From CAG-177 sp964587915 (GTDB taxonomy: Bacteria > Bacillota > Clostridia > Oscillospirales > Acutalibacteraceae), in the NCBI GenBank assembly GCA_964587915.1, contig CAZPMK010000012.1, forward strand, positions 1 through 51,332: DNA of 51,332 bases, in the 5' to 3' direction. A program made the position numbers and the translations under genes. This document shows, piece by piece, positions 33,618 through 41,287 of the stretch. How positions within the stretch are numbered: the stretch's first letter is position 1; each line of letters starts with the position of its first letter. The notes under the pieces are model-generated. The model searched no databases, was not told where the DNA came from, and worked only from the letters and a program-made list of their open reading frames with translations.

Positions 33618-34337
33618 TTATCTGAGTATTCCTTTTTCACCCGCAGTTTGAACGCACAGCTTCATAAGCGGCACCGCTTCGTCGAACGGTACGGGCAGGG
33701 TGAACGGATTATCCGCAATGCTCTCGCCGAAAGCGTTTTCGTAAAGGCAAGCTCCCGCAAGATAACAGCCAAGCTCCGAGGCGTTGCGACCGCCGTAGGT
33801 CAGCCTGTCCCCCAAGGGCGTTTGACGAGCAATTTCCCATGCCTTTCCGACGGGAACAATGGTGTCGATATCGGCTTCTATTGCCGCTTCGGCACACGCT
33901 TCGGTCAAGACGGTGTACATTTCTCCGCCGGCAAGAGCAGAGGCATCGCATATCCAAGGCTGAATAAGCAGGATTTTTGCTTTTGGCTGCATCATACGGC
34001 AATATTCGGCAAGCTCCGCAAGGTAGGGCGTGTAGCTTTCCTTTTCACAGCAGAGGGAATATGTTTGACGGAATGTGATAACATCCCATTCCTCATCCTC
34101 CACCGCTTCGTGCAATGCAACGTCATCCACCGTTCGGGTTTCGGTTTCACCGGGGAGACATACGTCATATTCGTAGCACGGCAGCTCCTTACGCCAATTG
34201 TCCCAATGCTGTTCGAGGGAACAGCCGTCAAGGTGCAGACCGCACAAAAGCATATCCTTGCCCGCCGCCTTTGCCATGAAAGGGAGATAGGCGTGGGTGC
34301 TTCTGTCCGAAATGTCACTTATTGATAGTATATTCAT
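33618..34337 (-). CDS. DUF4886/SGNH-like protein with altered catalytic block
   Basis: This 239-residue protein resembles DUF4886, an SGNH/GDSL-hydrolase-like family that deacylates or transfers acyl groups on glycans. Family members start with 'ILxIGNSFS', in which the Ser is the nucleophile. Here the block reads ILSISDISDRS, with the Ser position apparently replaced by Ile. Other parts are typical: LHLDGCSLEQHWDNW (about 35-49), WDVITFRQ (85-92) and a late Asp/Asn region, RLTYGGRNASELGCYLAGACLYE. The start at 34337 lies inside the upstream O-antigen-ligase-like gene (23-base overlap), after GGAGG. It may be a non-catalytic or changed-function member of the surface-glycan operon. Confidence 0.65.
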   Translation of the reverse strand: MNILSISDISDRSTHAYLPFMAKAAGKDMLLCGLHLDGCSLEQHWDNWRKELPCYEYDVCLPGETETRTVDDVALHEAVEDEEWDVITFRQTYSLCCEKESYTPYLAELAEYCRMMQPKAKILLIQPWICDASALAGGEMYTVLTEACAEAAIEADIDTIVPVGKAWEIARQTPLGDRLTYGGRNASELGCYLAGACLYENAFGESIADNPFTLPVPFDEAVPLMKLCVQTAGEKGILR

Positions 34338-35646
34338 TTTCAGCCTCCGATTTTGAGAGATATACAAAGAATACCGCTTGAGAGAGTCCCAAAAGGAGCA
34401 TCATATATTGAAGCGGCTTCAATCCGTAGAACAGACAGTCCGTCACTCCGCAAAGCAGAAAGCCCGATACCGAAGCGAACAGCGTGACCGCAAATTTCCG
34501 CTCCTTTGAGCCCTTTCGGAAAAGGCGGAATACATTTATAAAAAAGAGAATGAACACGGCGGCAAGCAATACAACGCCGAGAATGCCGTTTTCAAGCCAA
34601 ACCTCAAGAAACATATTGTGGGCGTGCGGCTGAGTGACACCGTATTCTCCGTGAAGCACCTGACGGATATTGTCAAAGCCCGTGCCGTAGCCGAATATCG
34701 GCTTCTTTTTCAGCATATCGAGGGCGGCAGTCCAAACGCTCATTCTTGTGTTTACGGAAAGATCCTTGCCGCTTATGAGAGTCAGTATCCGCTTGAAAAT
34801 TCCGCTTGCGAAAACAAGCACGGAGCAAAAGCCGATACCGCCGATGCCGAGGAGCTTAACACAGCTTTTTCCTCCGTGAAGAAGAAGCAGAAGAAAAACG
34901 AGCACGACATAGAGATACGGTCCTCTCGAATACGAAAGAGCAACACCGCCGATTGCCGCAAGAGTGCAGAAAAATCCGAGAATTTTCCGTTTTGTGCTTT
35001 TTGAAAAAAGGAATATGTATGCGGCAAAGGGGAGCATGGAAACGCAAAAGGTCGCAAAAAACAGGGGATTTGAAAATGTTCCGCAAGCCCTTGTACTGAA
35101 TGTATGAAAGGTTTTTGAAGCCATTGATGAGGTGATGAAATCGGGCAGAAAAACAACGAGCTTTTCAACCGCAAGGTCAAGAAATCGCCAAAACGGATTA
35201 AAGAGCTTGTGGAGATTGCTTCCCGTCCTCAGACAAATATGATAGAGCAGCATTTGAGCAATTCCGATTATGCCGGCTACTCCCGCAGATATTCCTCCGC
35301 AGAAAAATATTCGTTCAATATCATCCTCCGAATTAACCGTTTCGGTGAACACATAAAAGCCCGTGAACATCAGGCACCAAAGTCCGATGCTTGCAAGAGA
35401 AGATATGAGCGACGACGAATAAAACGAGCAAACGACCATCAAAGCCATATATATAAGCACGGCTGCTCCGAGTACGCCGAAGCACGGTTTTTTTCTTGCG
35501 GAAATTCTGTCTTTCAAAACGATGATAAAAATCACAAAAGCAAAAACGGGTGCTATGTATTCGGGAAGAAGTGCGGAAAGAAGAAACAGTGCGGGGGCAT
35601 AAAGACCGAGCTTGCTTTTATTTGCGGTCAATGCTTCCGTTTTCAA
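34315..35646 (-). CDS. O-antigen ligase/polymerase-like membrane protein (Wzy_C)
   Basis: This 443-residue protein has about twelve membrane helices and one large external loop with the Wzy_C features: YSRGPYLYVVLVF (near 260), NTRMSVWTAALDMLKKKPIFGYGTG (about 312-336), and QPHAHNMFLEVWLENGILG (about 353-371) with the conserved His. Proteins of this fold attach or polymerise surface polysaccharides, or glycosylate proteins, on the outer face of the membrane. The start is TTG at 35646, three bases after the upstream stop; the ribosome site is the GAGAGGA inside the previous gene. It sits between a VTT/DedA-like protein and DUF4886, below a GT8 glycosyltransferase. In this Gram-positive setting a teichoic or capsular glycan is more likely than O-antigen. 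Confidence 0.82.
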   Translation of the reverse strand: MKTEALTANKSKLGLYAPALFLLSALLPEYIAPVFAFVIFIIVLKDRISARKKPCFGVLGAAVLIYMALMVVCSFYSSSLISSLASIGLWCLMFTGFYVFTETVNSEDDIERIFFCGGISAGVAGIIGIAQMLLYHICLRTGSNLHKLFNPFWRFLDLAVEKLVVFLPDFITSSMASKTFHTFSTRACGTFSNPLFFATFCVSMLPFAAYIFLFSKSTKRKILGFFCTLAAIGGVALSYSRGPYLYVVLVFLLLLLHGGKSCVKLLGIGGIGFCSVLVFASGIFKRILTLISGKDLSVNTRMSVWTAALDMLKKKPIFGYGTGFDNIRQVLHGEYGVTQPHAHNMFLEVWLENGILGVVLLAAVFILFFINVFRLFRKGSKERKFAVTLFASVSGFLLCGVTDCLFYGLKPLQYMMLLLGLSQAVFFVYLSKSEAENEYTINK

Positions 35647-35649
35647 AAT

Positions 35650-36405
35650 TCAAGCATCCTCTCTGTTGTTTTTGTTTTCAGCTTCGTCTTTGCTCGTGAG
35701 CTTCTTGTAAAAGAAGGAGCAAACAAGACTCAATAAGGCGGTAGCGGCAAAAATTATTATTGCAAAGTCAAAATTGCGGCTTGTTATCTGTGCTCCGCAA
35801 AGAGTGGAGGTGATAATGGACGGAATTCGTGCGATTCCGGTTATCAGCATAAATTTCTTCATGTTGATATTGGTTAAAGCCGCGGCATAGGTAAGAATAT
35901 CCTTCGGTGTTCCGGGAATAAGATAGATTATAAAAAGGGTGCGAAAAACCGTTTTTTCGTTTTGCAGGAATTTGAGCGAATTGAGCTTTTCTGCGGGCAG
36001 AAACAGCTCAACGGCACGTTTTCCGAAGAGCTTTGTAACGGCAATTATCACAAGAGAGCCGATTTCTGTTCCGAGAATACAAAGAAGCAGTCCGCCCCAT
36101 GTTCCGTAGAGAAATCCCGAACCGATTTCGAGAGGCTCTGCGGGAATGATTTTTATTACCGTTTGGAACGCTCTGACACCGACAAAGGCGAGTTTGTCAA
36201 GTCCGTTGAAGCGTGAAAGAAAAGCCATCATTTGCTCGGGGTCGCTGAAAAGCTCATAGAGTGTCTTGCCGTATTTCATATAGCAAAAAACGAATGCGGT
36301 AAGTAGTGCAACAAAAAACGAGACGGCGCAGATACGCTGTATCAAAAGGAGCTTTCTGTTGCCGGAATTCGAATTATGCGTTTTTGTAGCTTTCAAAGTA
36401 ATCAC
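35650..36405 (-). CDS. VTT-domain (TVP38/TMEM64, DedA-like) membrane protein
   Basis: This 251-residue protein has the VTT/DedA architecture. An N-terminal helix (about 25-44) precedes the re-entrant hairpin region, with the conserved PAEPLEIGSGFLYGTWGGLLLCILGTEIGS (about 88-117). The second motif is IYLIPGTPKDILTYAAAL (about 159-176). Helices fill the C-terminus before a charged tail. Bacterial members flip or scramble lipids, including the undecaprenyl-phosphate carrier, which fits its place beside an O-antigen-ligase-like gene and a glycosyltransferase. The start is GTG at 36405, overlapping the GT8 gene by 32 bases; GGAAAG is the only ribosome-site-like sequence. TTG at 36396 is an alternative. 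Confidence 0.8.
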   Translation of the reverse strand: MITLKATKTHNSNSGNRKLLLIQRICAVSFFVALLTAFVFCYMKYGKTLYELFSDPEQMMAFLSRFNGLDKLAFVGVRAFQTVIKIIPAEPLEIGSGFLYGTWGGLLLCILGTEIGSLVIIAVTKLFGKRAVELFLPAEKLNSLKFLQNEKTVFRTLFIIYLIPGTPKDILTYAAALTNINMKKFMLITGIARIPSIITSTLCGAQITSRNFDFAIIIFAATALLSLVCSFFYKKLTSKDEAENKNNREDA

Positions 36406-37180
36406 CGAGCTTTCCGCCGTACGGTTTTTCTTTCCACGGCTTGTGTTTACCGTTGAAATGGATTATAACGGCATTGTCCTTGACCCATTGCAGGTCGATT
36501 CGTTTGCTTCCTGCCGCTTTTCCGGAATAGTACGCAAAGGTTTTTTCGTCAAGGTTGTAAATTCTTTCGTCAACGGCAAGTGTTTTATCCCAAAACAGGG
36601 CGTTCACAACATCTTGGTCGGCGAGAAATAATGTTCTGTGCTTTTTTGAAATATATGTAAGAATGTCCTTGGCGTTGGTGTTTTCACGCCACTTTTTAAG
36701 GTCGATAAGAAGCACACCCGCGTTTATGTAGCCGTGCTTACGCTTCATTCCGAGCCGCAGACGGTTTATTGTGCCGAGAATGCCGAAAAGATGGGTCGCT
36801 CCCGCAATCATGCAGCCTTTCATATCCGAGGAATAAAATTCCTCAAGGCTCTTGTTGATAACGATATCGGGGTCGAGATAAAGAACACGGTCAATTTCGG
36901 TCGGAAGAATGTCTCCTGCAAGCAGACGGTAATAGGTTGCCTTGCTTATACGGTCGAGCACGGGAAAATCCGCAAACAATTCATCGCCTACGGGAACACG
37001 GTGGATTTTATGCTCGGCGTTGCAAAGAGCTGTCTCCATCTGCGAAAAATCGTTTTCCGTAAGAGAAGAATACGCTACATAGAGGTCAATGTGACTTCCC
37101 GAACAGTTTTTTGCAAGGGAACGAAGCATGGTGCACAGCGGATATATATAATTTGAATCAAGCGAGACAAGAATGTTCAT
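36374..37180 (-). CDS. Family 8 glycosyltransferase
   Basis: This 268-residue GT8 enzyme transfers a hexose, usually galactose or glucose from a UDP-sugar, to a surface glycan. It is of the LgtC/WaaJ type. Landmarks are MNILVSLDSNYIYPL at the start, KATYYRLLAGDILP (80-93), the metal-binding Asp-Pro-Asp 103-105 in YLDPDIVI, GYINAGVLLIDL (about 152-163) and the C-terminal HFNGKHKPW. No membrane segment is present, so it works at the cytoplasmic face. AAGGAGG lies ten bases before the ATG at 37180. A consensus promoter is just upstream. It is the first gene of the operon GT8, VTT, Wzy_C, DUF4886, in which all junctions overlap or nearly touch. Confidence 0.9.
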   Translation of the reverse strand: MNILVSLDSNYIYPLCTMLRSLAKNCSGSHIDLYVAYSSLTENDFSQMETALCNAEHKIHRVPVGDELFADFPVLDRISKATYYRLLAGDILPTEIDRVLYLDPDIVINKSLEEFYSSDMKGCMIAGATHLFGILGTINRLRLGMKRKHGYINAGVLLIDLKKWRENTNAKDILTYISKKHRTLFLADQDVVNALFWDKTLAVDERIYNLDEKTFAYYSGKAAGSKRIDLQWVKDNAVIIHFNGKHKPWKEKPYGGKLGDYFESYKNA

Positions 37181-37235
37181 GATAAACCGTCCTCCTTTGG
37201 CAATTACAGCCGACGGGTTATTTAAATACAATGTA

Positions 37236-37264
37236 ATTATATCAATAAATATTTTGAAAGTCAA
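37236..37264 (-). promoter_or_regulatory. Promoter of the surface-glycan operon
   Basis: On the minus strand, TTGACT (37264-37259) and TATAAT (37241-37236) are 17 bases apart, 56 bases upstream of the GT8 start. Confidence 0.8.
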
Positions 37265-37333
37265 CAAAACATTGAGGCACGGGGCGAGTCGGTGTTCCGA
37301 AACCCGAATGGCAGAGCCGAAACAGGTCAATTA

Positions 37334-37347
37334 TTACAATATTGTAA
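37334..37347. promoter_or_regulatory. Perfect 14-bp palindrome upstream of the groES promoter
   Basis: TTACAATATTGTAA reads the same on both strands. It lies 16 bases upstream of the groES -35 box, and also between the divergent glycan-operon and groESL promoters. It is distinct from CIRCE. No known regulator is assigned. Confidence 0.5.
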
Positions 37348-37363
37348 ACTTTGGAAAAAGGAC

Positions 37364-37392
37364 TTGATTTTTCATGCAAAAGTGATTACAAT
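37364..37392 (+). promoter_or_regulatory. Predicted sigma-A promoter of groESL
   Basis: TTGATT (37364-37369) and TACAAT (37387-37392) are 17 bases apart. The CIRCE operator begins six bases after the -10, covering the transcription start. Confidence 0.75.
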
Positions 37393-37397
37393 ACAAA

Positions 37398-37424
37398 TTA
37401 GCACTCGGGGTTGATGAGTGCTAA
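37398..37424. promoter_or_regulatory. CIRCE operator (HrcA binding site)
   Basis: TTAGCACTC (37398-37406), a nine-base spacer and GAGTGCTAA (37416-37424) match the CIRCE consensus exactly. HrcA binds it to repress groESL until heat or folding stress. The hrcA gene itself is not in the window. Confidence 0.97.
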
Positions 37425-37454
37425 AACGGTAATTTTTATTTGGAGGTAATAAAT

Positions 37455-37739
37455 ATGACTATTAAACCTTTGGCTGACAGAGTAGTCGTAAAGTCCGTTG
37501 AGGTTGAGGAGACTACGAGCAGCGGAATCATTCTTTCGGCTTCTTCACAGGAGAAGCCCCAGATTGCCGAGGTTATTGCAGTAGGGCCCGGCGGAATGGT
37601 TGACGGCAAGGAAGTCGAAATGTATGTTAAGGTCGGTGACAAAGTCATCACAAGCAAATATTCCGGCACCGAGGTAAAGCTCAACAAGGAAGAATATACC
37701 ATCGTTCGTCAGAGCGATATTCTTGCGGTAGTAGAATAA
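37455..37739 (+). CDS. groES: Co-chaperonin GroES
   Basis: GroES is the 10-kDa lid of the GroEL folding chamber. The 94-residue sequence begins MTIKPLADRVVVKSVEVEE and contains the mobile loop (ETTSSGIILSASSQEKPQ, about 17-34) and VAVGPG-type turn IAVGPGGM. The start at 37455 is chosen over an ATG at 37440 because GGAGG lies between them. Control is by CIRCE. groEL follows after 18 bases. Confidence 0.98.
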   Translation: MTIKPLADRVVVKSVEVEETTSSGIILSASSQEKPQIAEVIAVGPGGMVDGKEVEMYVKVGDKVITSKYSGTEVKLNKEEYTIVRQSDILAVVE

Positions 37740-37757
37740 TTTAAGGAGGAATTTACC

Positions 37758-39401
37758 ATGGCAAAGCAGATTATTTACGGTGAAGAAGCACGCAAGGCTC
37801 TTCAGGCGGGCGTTGACAAGCTCGCAAATACGGTCAAGATTACGCTTGGCCCCAAGGGAAGAAACGTTGTTCTCGATAAGAAATACGGTGCACCCCTCAT
37901 CACCAATGACGGTGTTACAATAGCAAAGGAAATCGAGCTTGAGGATGCCTTTGAAAACATGGGCGCTCAGCTTGTCAAAGAGGTTTCCACCAAAACAAAC
38001 GACGTTGCAGGTGACGGCACAACCACCGCAACGCTTCTTGCACAGGCTCTCATCAGAGAGGGCATGAAGAACGTTACCGCGGGTGCAAATCCCATGGTCG
38101 TTAAAAAGGGTATGTCAAAGGCGGTTGAAAGCGTCGTTGAATGCCTTAAAAATAATTCAAAGCCCGTCACAAGCTCCGAGGATATCGCAAGAATCGGCAC
38201 AATATCCTCCGGTGACGAAGAGGTCGGCAAATTTATTGCCGATGCAATGGATAAGGTTACGGCAGACGGCGTTATAACCGTTGAGGAATCAAAGATTGCC
38301 GTTACCGAATCCGAGGTTGTTGAGGGTATGCAGTTCGACAGAGGCTACATTTCACCCTACATGGTAACCGATACCGATAAGATGGAAGCGGTCATTGACG
38401 ATGCGCTCATTCTTATCACCGATAAAAAGATATCCTCCGTTCAGGATCTTCTTCCTCTTCTTGAGCAGGTCATGCACGCAGGCGGCAAGCTGATAATCGT
38501 TGCCGAGGATGTTGAGGGCGAGGCTCTTTCTACAATTCTTGTCAACAAGCTCAGAGGCGTATTTACCTGCGTATGCGTTAAGGCTCCCGGCTTTGGCGAC
38601 AGAAGAAAGGAAATGCTTCAGGATATCGCAATTCTCACCGGCGGTGAGGTAATAACCGGCGATCTCGGTCTTGAGCTCAAGGATACTCAGCTTTCACAGC
38701 TCGGCAGAGCTCGTCAGGTCAAGGTTTCCAAGGAGAACACCATCATCGTTGACGGTGCGGGCGATAAGGATGCAATTGCTTCAAGAGTTGCTCAGATAAA
38801 GCTCCAGATAGAGAACACTACCTCCGATTTCGACAGAGAGAAGCTCCAAGAGAGACTTGCAAAGCTCTCGGGCGGCGTTGCCGTTATCAAGGTCGGTGCC
38901 GCTACCGAAACGGAAATGAAAGAAAAGAAGCTCCGCATTGAGGATGCTCTTGCCGCAACCAAGGCTGCCGTTGAGGAAGGCTGTGTTGCAGGCGGCGGTG
39001 TTGCTCTGCTCAACGCTGTAGGCTGTGTAAAGGCTCTGCTTGACAGCACCGAGGATGCCGACGAAAAGACCGGTATCAAGATAGTTCTCAAGGCACTTGA
39101 AGAGCCCGTTCGTCAGATAGCCGCCAATGCGGGTCTTGAAGGCTCTGTTATAGTTAATGCCATTCTTGCTTCCGATGAGGTTGGCTACGGCTACAACTTT
39201 GCAAAGGACGAATACTGCAACATGGCTGCCGCAGGTATTCTTGATCCCACAAAGGTTACCCGTTCCGCTCTTCAGAACGCTGCTTCCGTAGCCGCCATGG
39301 TCCTTACAACGGAAAGCCTCGTTACCGATAAGCCCGATCCTGCCGCCGATGCTGCAAACGCTGCCGCAATGGCTGCCGCACAGGGCGGAGGAATGTATTG
39401 A
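37758..39401 (+). CDS. groEL: Chaperonin GroEL
   Basis: GroEL is the 60-kDa folding chaperonin, active as a double heptamer ring with GroES. The 547-residue protein has the ATP-binding motifs TLGPKGRNVVLDKKYGAP (about 29-46) and AGDGTTTATLLAQ (about 85-97). Other landmarks are the apical-domain RGYISPYMVTD (about 196) and the conserved AAVEEGCVAGGGVALL (about 404-419). It ends with a Gly-Gly-Met-type tail, AQGGGMY. AAGGAGG precedes the ATG. A GC-rich terminator follows 25 bases after the stop. Confidence 0.99.
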   Translation: MAKQIIYGEEARKALQAGVDKLANTVKITLGPKGRNVVLDKKYGAPLITNDGVTIAKEIELEDAFENMGAQLVKEVSTKTNDVAGDGTTTATLLAQALIREGMKNVTAGANPMVVKKGMSKAVESVVECLKNNSKPVTSSEDIARIGTISSGDEEVGKFIADAMDKVTADGVITVEESKIAVTESEVVEGMQFDRGYISPYMVTDTDKMEAVIDDALILITDKKISSVQDLLPLLEQVMHAGGKLIIVAEDVEGEALSTILVNKLRGVFTCVCVKAPGFGDRRKEMLQDIAILTGGEVITGDLGLELKDTQLSQLGRARQVKVSKENTIIVDGAGDKDAIASRVAQIKLQIENTTSDFDREKLQERLAKLSGGVAVIKVGAATETEMKEKKLRIEDALAATKAAVEEGCVAGGGVALLNAVGCVKALLDSTEDADEKTGIKIVLKALEEPVRQIAANAGLEGSVIVNAILASDEVGYGYNFAKDEYCNMAAAGILDPTKVTRSALQNAASVAAMVLTTESLVTDKPDPAADAANAAAMAAAQGGGMY

Positions 39402-39426
39402 TAAAACCTTAATATACAGGCTTTGT

Positions 39427-39460
39427 GCCGCCGCAAGGTTTTCCCGAGCGGCGGCTTTTT
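39427..39460 (+). terminator. Intrinsic terminator after groEL
   Basis: GCCGCCG (39427-39433) pairs with CGGCGGC (39449-39455), followed by five T. Confidence 0.85.
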
Positions 39461-39633
39461 CTGTTTGAGAAATATTTTTTAAAAATTTTTTCAAAAAAGA
39501 CAATCGCCGAAAAAAGACTTCATATGGTGCCGTCATGCGTATGAGAACACAAAATCTTTGAATTGCCGAGGTGAAAATCCGTAATCGAAAATATAAATTA
39601 ACCTTTTATTAATAATTGAAGTCCCATTTTCGT
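39461..39633. other. Gene-free spacer between groEL and the PPC protein
   Basis: Together with its flanks, the stretch from the groEL stop to the next start is 348 bases. After the terminator it is A/T-rich, with A and T runs at 39474-39498. I see no ORF with a ribosome site and no RNA gene in it. The promoter and a structured leader of the next gene fill the rest. Confidence 0.6.
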
Positions 39634-39662
39634 TTGACATTTAAAAGCAAATGTGCTAAAAT
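39634..39662 (+). promoter_or_regulatory. Promoter of the PPC secreted protein gene
   Basis: TTGACA (39634-39639) and TAAAAT (39657-39662) are 17 bases apart, with an extended TG-C before the -10. Confidence 0.8.
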
Positions 39663-39670
39663 TCAATCAG

Positions 39671-39706
39671 GTTCCACGGAGCGAACAGGTTTTCGCCGAA
39701 TGGAAC
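39671..39706 (+). other. Structured 5' leader hairpin
   Basis: GTTCCA (39671-39676) pairs with TGGAAC (39701-39706). Inside, GCGAA pairs with TTCGC and CG with CG, leaving small GA and AA internal loops and the terminal loop CAGGTT. The structure sits at the start of the transcript of the PPC protein. It does not match a riboswitch class I can name, including c-di-GMP. Confidence 0.45.
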
Positions 39707-39749
39707 GCACAGTATTCAGTAATAAAACATAAAACAGGAGGACAGAAAA

Positions 39750-41138
39750 ATGAAAAAAGCAAAGGTAATAATTTCTTTGCTCATGGTGCTTATCATGACG
39801 GCTACGGGCATGGTTTCGGCTTTTGCGGCAAGCGTTGACGAAAAAGAGCCCAACAACACGGCGGCAACCGCAACGGCTTTTGCTGTTATTGATACCGTTT
39901 CCGGTAAGCTCTCAAGTGCCGAGGATGAGGATTGGTATTCTTTTGAAGTGGCGGAGTCAAGCCTTGTTACGGTTAAGCTCTCACACACGATCGTCGATGC
40001 AAATGCAACGGCATCTTATTTTAGTATTGATGTTTATGACCGCATTCCCGAAAACACCGTTCCCGCCGAGGCTTCCTTTACAAGTGCGGGCAATGTTGAG
40101 TCTTCAAGCTCAGCGGCATTCAGCGTTGCTTCCGGCAAGCACTACATAAAGGTAACCGGCGGACAGGTAACGGTTGATTCGCTTGTCTACAGCATTTCAG
40201 TAACCGTTGATACCAATTCGCTTGCAGAGAAAGAACCCAACAACACTATCGCAACGGCTTCTCCGCTTGAGCTTTCGGTAAAGGGTGCCTCCAAGGCATA
40301 TATGGGCACGATATCGAGTGAAACGGATGAAGACTATTACAAGTTCACCCTTCCGCAGGACGGTTATATATATTGTTATTTATATAACGGCACGGTTTCA
40401 TCGGGTGACTACAAGGCGGAGCTTATCGGCTATGTCAGCGGTAAGAACGGCGTTGCCAACGAGGAATCCTTCGGCACCGTTTCTCTTGCCAAAAATGAAG
40501 CAAGCATAATGGGACCGAGCGTCGGACTTTCGGCGGGTGAATATTTCCTCAAGGTTTCGGGCTCTGTCGGTGACTATCAGACAAGAATTTACTTTGCTGC
40601 TCATGCTACGACCGAGAGCGAGTACAACAACACCTTCGGAACGGCAGACACTCTTTTCACCGGAAACACCTATTACGGCTCAACCTTTGATGTCAATGAT
40701 TATGATGTTTTCAAGTTCAACGTTACCAAAGAGAAGACCGAGCTTCAGTTCGTATTTGACGTTTCGGCTGCAGAGCAAAACGGCAAGTGGAGAGTTTTCG
40801 TTACCAATGCTGACGGAAGTCTCCTCAGCGGCGGCGAGCTTACAGCGGTAAAGGGCGAGAAGGTAACATATTCTCTTTATGACCTCAAGGCGGGCACATA
40901 TTATGTTGAAGTCAGAGCCGATGCAAGTGCTCCCAATTCCGAGAACTACAAGCTCTATTTTGAGACCATAACCGTTAAAGAGGAGGAGGGCGACAAGTCC
41001 TTCATCGACCAGATCAAGGATCTCAACTGGGGCAAATTCCTCAGCAACTTCAGCGAGTGGATTGGTCAGATAAATCTGATTCCCATGCTCAAGGCAATAT
41101 TCGAGAGCATCGGTAATGTTATCGGTTCACTTTTCTAA
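39750..41138 (+). CDS. Secreted protein with three PPC-like domains
   Basis: This 462-residue exported protein starts with a signal peptide (Lys-Lys, long hydrophobic core, cleavage expected after AFA at residue 26). Three bacterial pre-peptidase C-terminal (PPC) domains follow, each beginning with an E-x-E-x-N-N-T motif: EKEPNNT near 32, EKEPNNT near 160 and ESEYNNT near 291. Each has the usual 'EDWYSFEV/EDYYKFTL/YDVFKFNV' strand and 'GxYYVEV'-like ending. PPC domains usually accompany secreted proteases or bind glycans, but no catalytic domain is present. The last 45 residues form an amphipathic, Ile/Phe-rich stretch (FIDQIKDLNWGKFL and on) that may attach to the membrane or to partners. 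AGGAGG precedes the ATG. Confidence 0.82.
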   Translation: MKKAKVIISLLMVLIMTATGMVSAFAASVDEKEPNNTAATATAFAVIDTVSGKLSSAEDEDWYSFEVAESSLVTVKLSHTIVDANATASYFSIDVYDRIPENTVPAEASFTSAGNVESSSSAAFSVASGKHYIKVTGGQVTVDSLVYSISVTVDTNSLAEKEPNNTIATASPLELSVKGASKAYMGTISSETDEDYYKFTLPQDGYIYCYLYNGTVSSGDYKAELIGYVSGKNGVANEESFGTVSLAKNEASIMGPSVGLSAGEYFLKVSGSVGDYQTRIYFAAHATTESEYNNTFGTADTLFTGNTYYGSTFDVNDYDVFKFNVTKEKTELQFVFDVSAAEQNGKWRVFVTNADGSLLSGGELTAVKGEKVTYSLYDLKAGTYYVEVRADASAPNSENYKLYFETITVKEEEGDKSFIDQIKDLNWGKFLSNFSEWIGQINLIPMLKAIFESIGNVIGSLF

Positions 41139-41150
41139 TTGAATTTTACG

Positions 41151-41183
41151 GCGGGTTGTGATTTTTCACAGCCCGCTTTTTTT
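41151..41183 (+). terminator. Intrinsic terminator after the PPC protein
   Basis: GCGGGTTGTGA (41151-41161) pairs with TCACAGCCCGC (41166-41176), 11 bp with one wobble, followed by seven T. Confidence 0.9.
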
Positions 41184-41201
41184 GACGAAAAATTTTTGTG
41201 C

Positions 41202-41235
41202 TTGATTTATCCGCACTTTTATATTATGATATAAT
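41202..41235 (+). promoter_or_regulatory. Probable promoter of the GPH symporter gene
   Basis: TTGATT (41202-41207) is followed 17 bases later by TATGAT (41225-41230). An overlapping TATAAT at 41230-41235 is a better -10 but its spacing (22) is poor. Confidence 0.5.
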
Positions 41236-41287
41236 ATGTAAAAATATCGGTGCATCATCAAGCACCGAAGAAGCGGAGGGCGATAAG

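Noticed and set aside
39671..39720. c-di-GMP (GEMM) or other known riboswitch before the PPC gene
   Set aside because: The GEMM core (CACGCACAGGGCAAACC) and other class signatures I know are absent; only a local hairpin is present.
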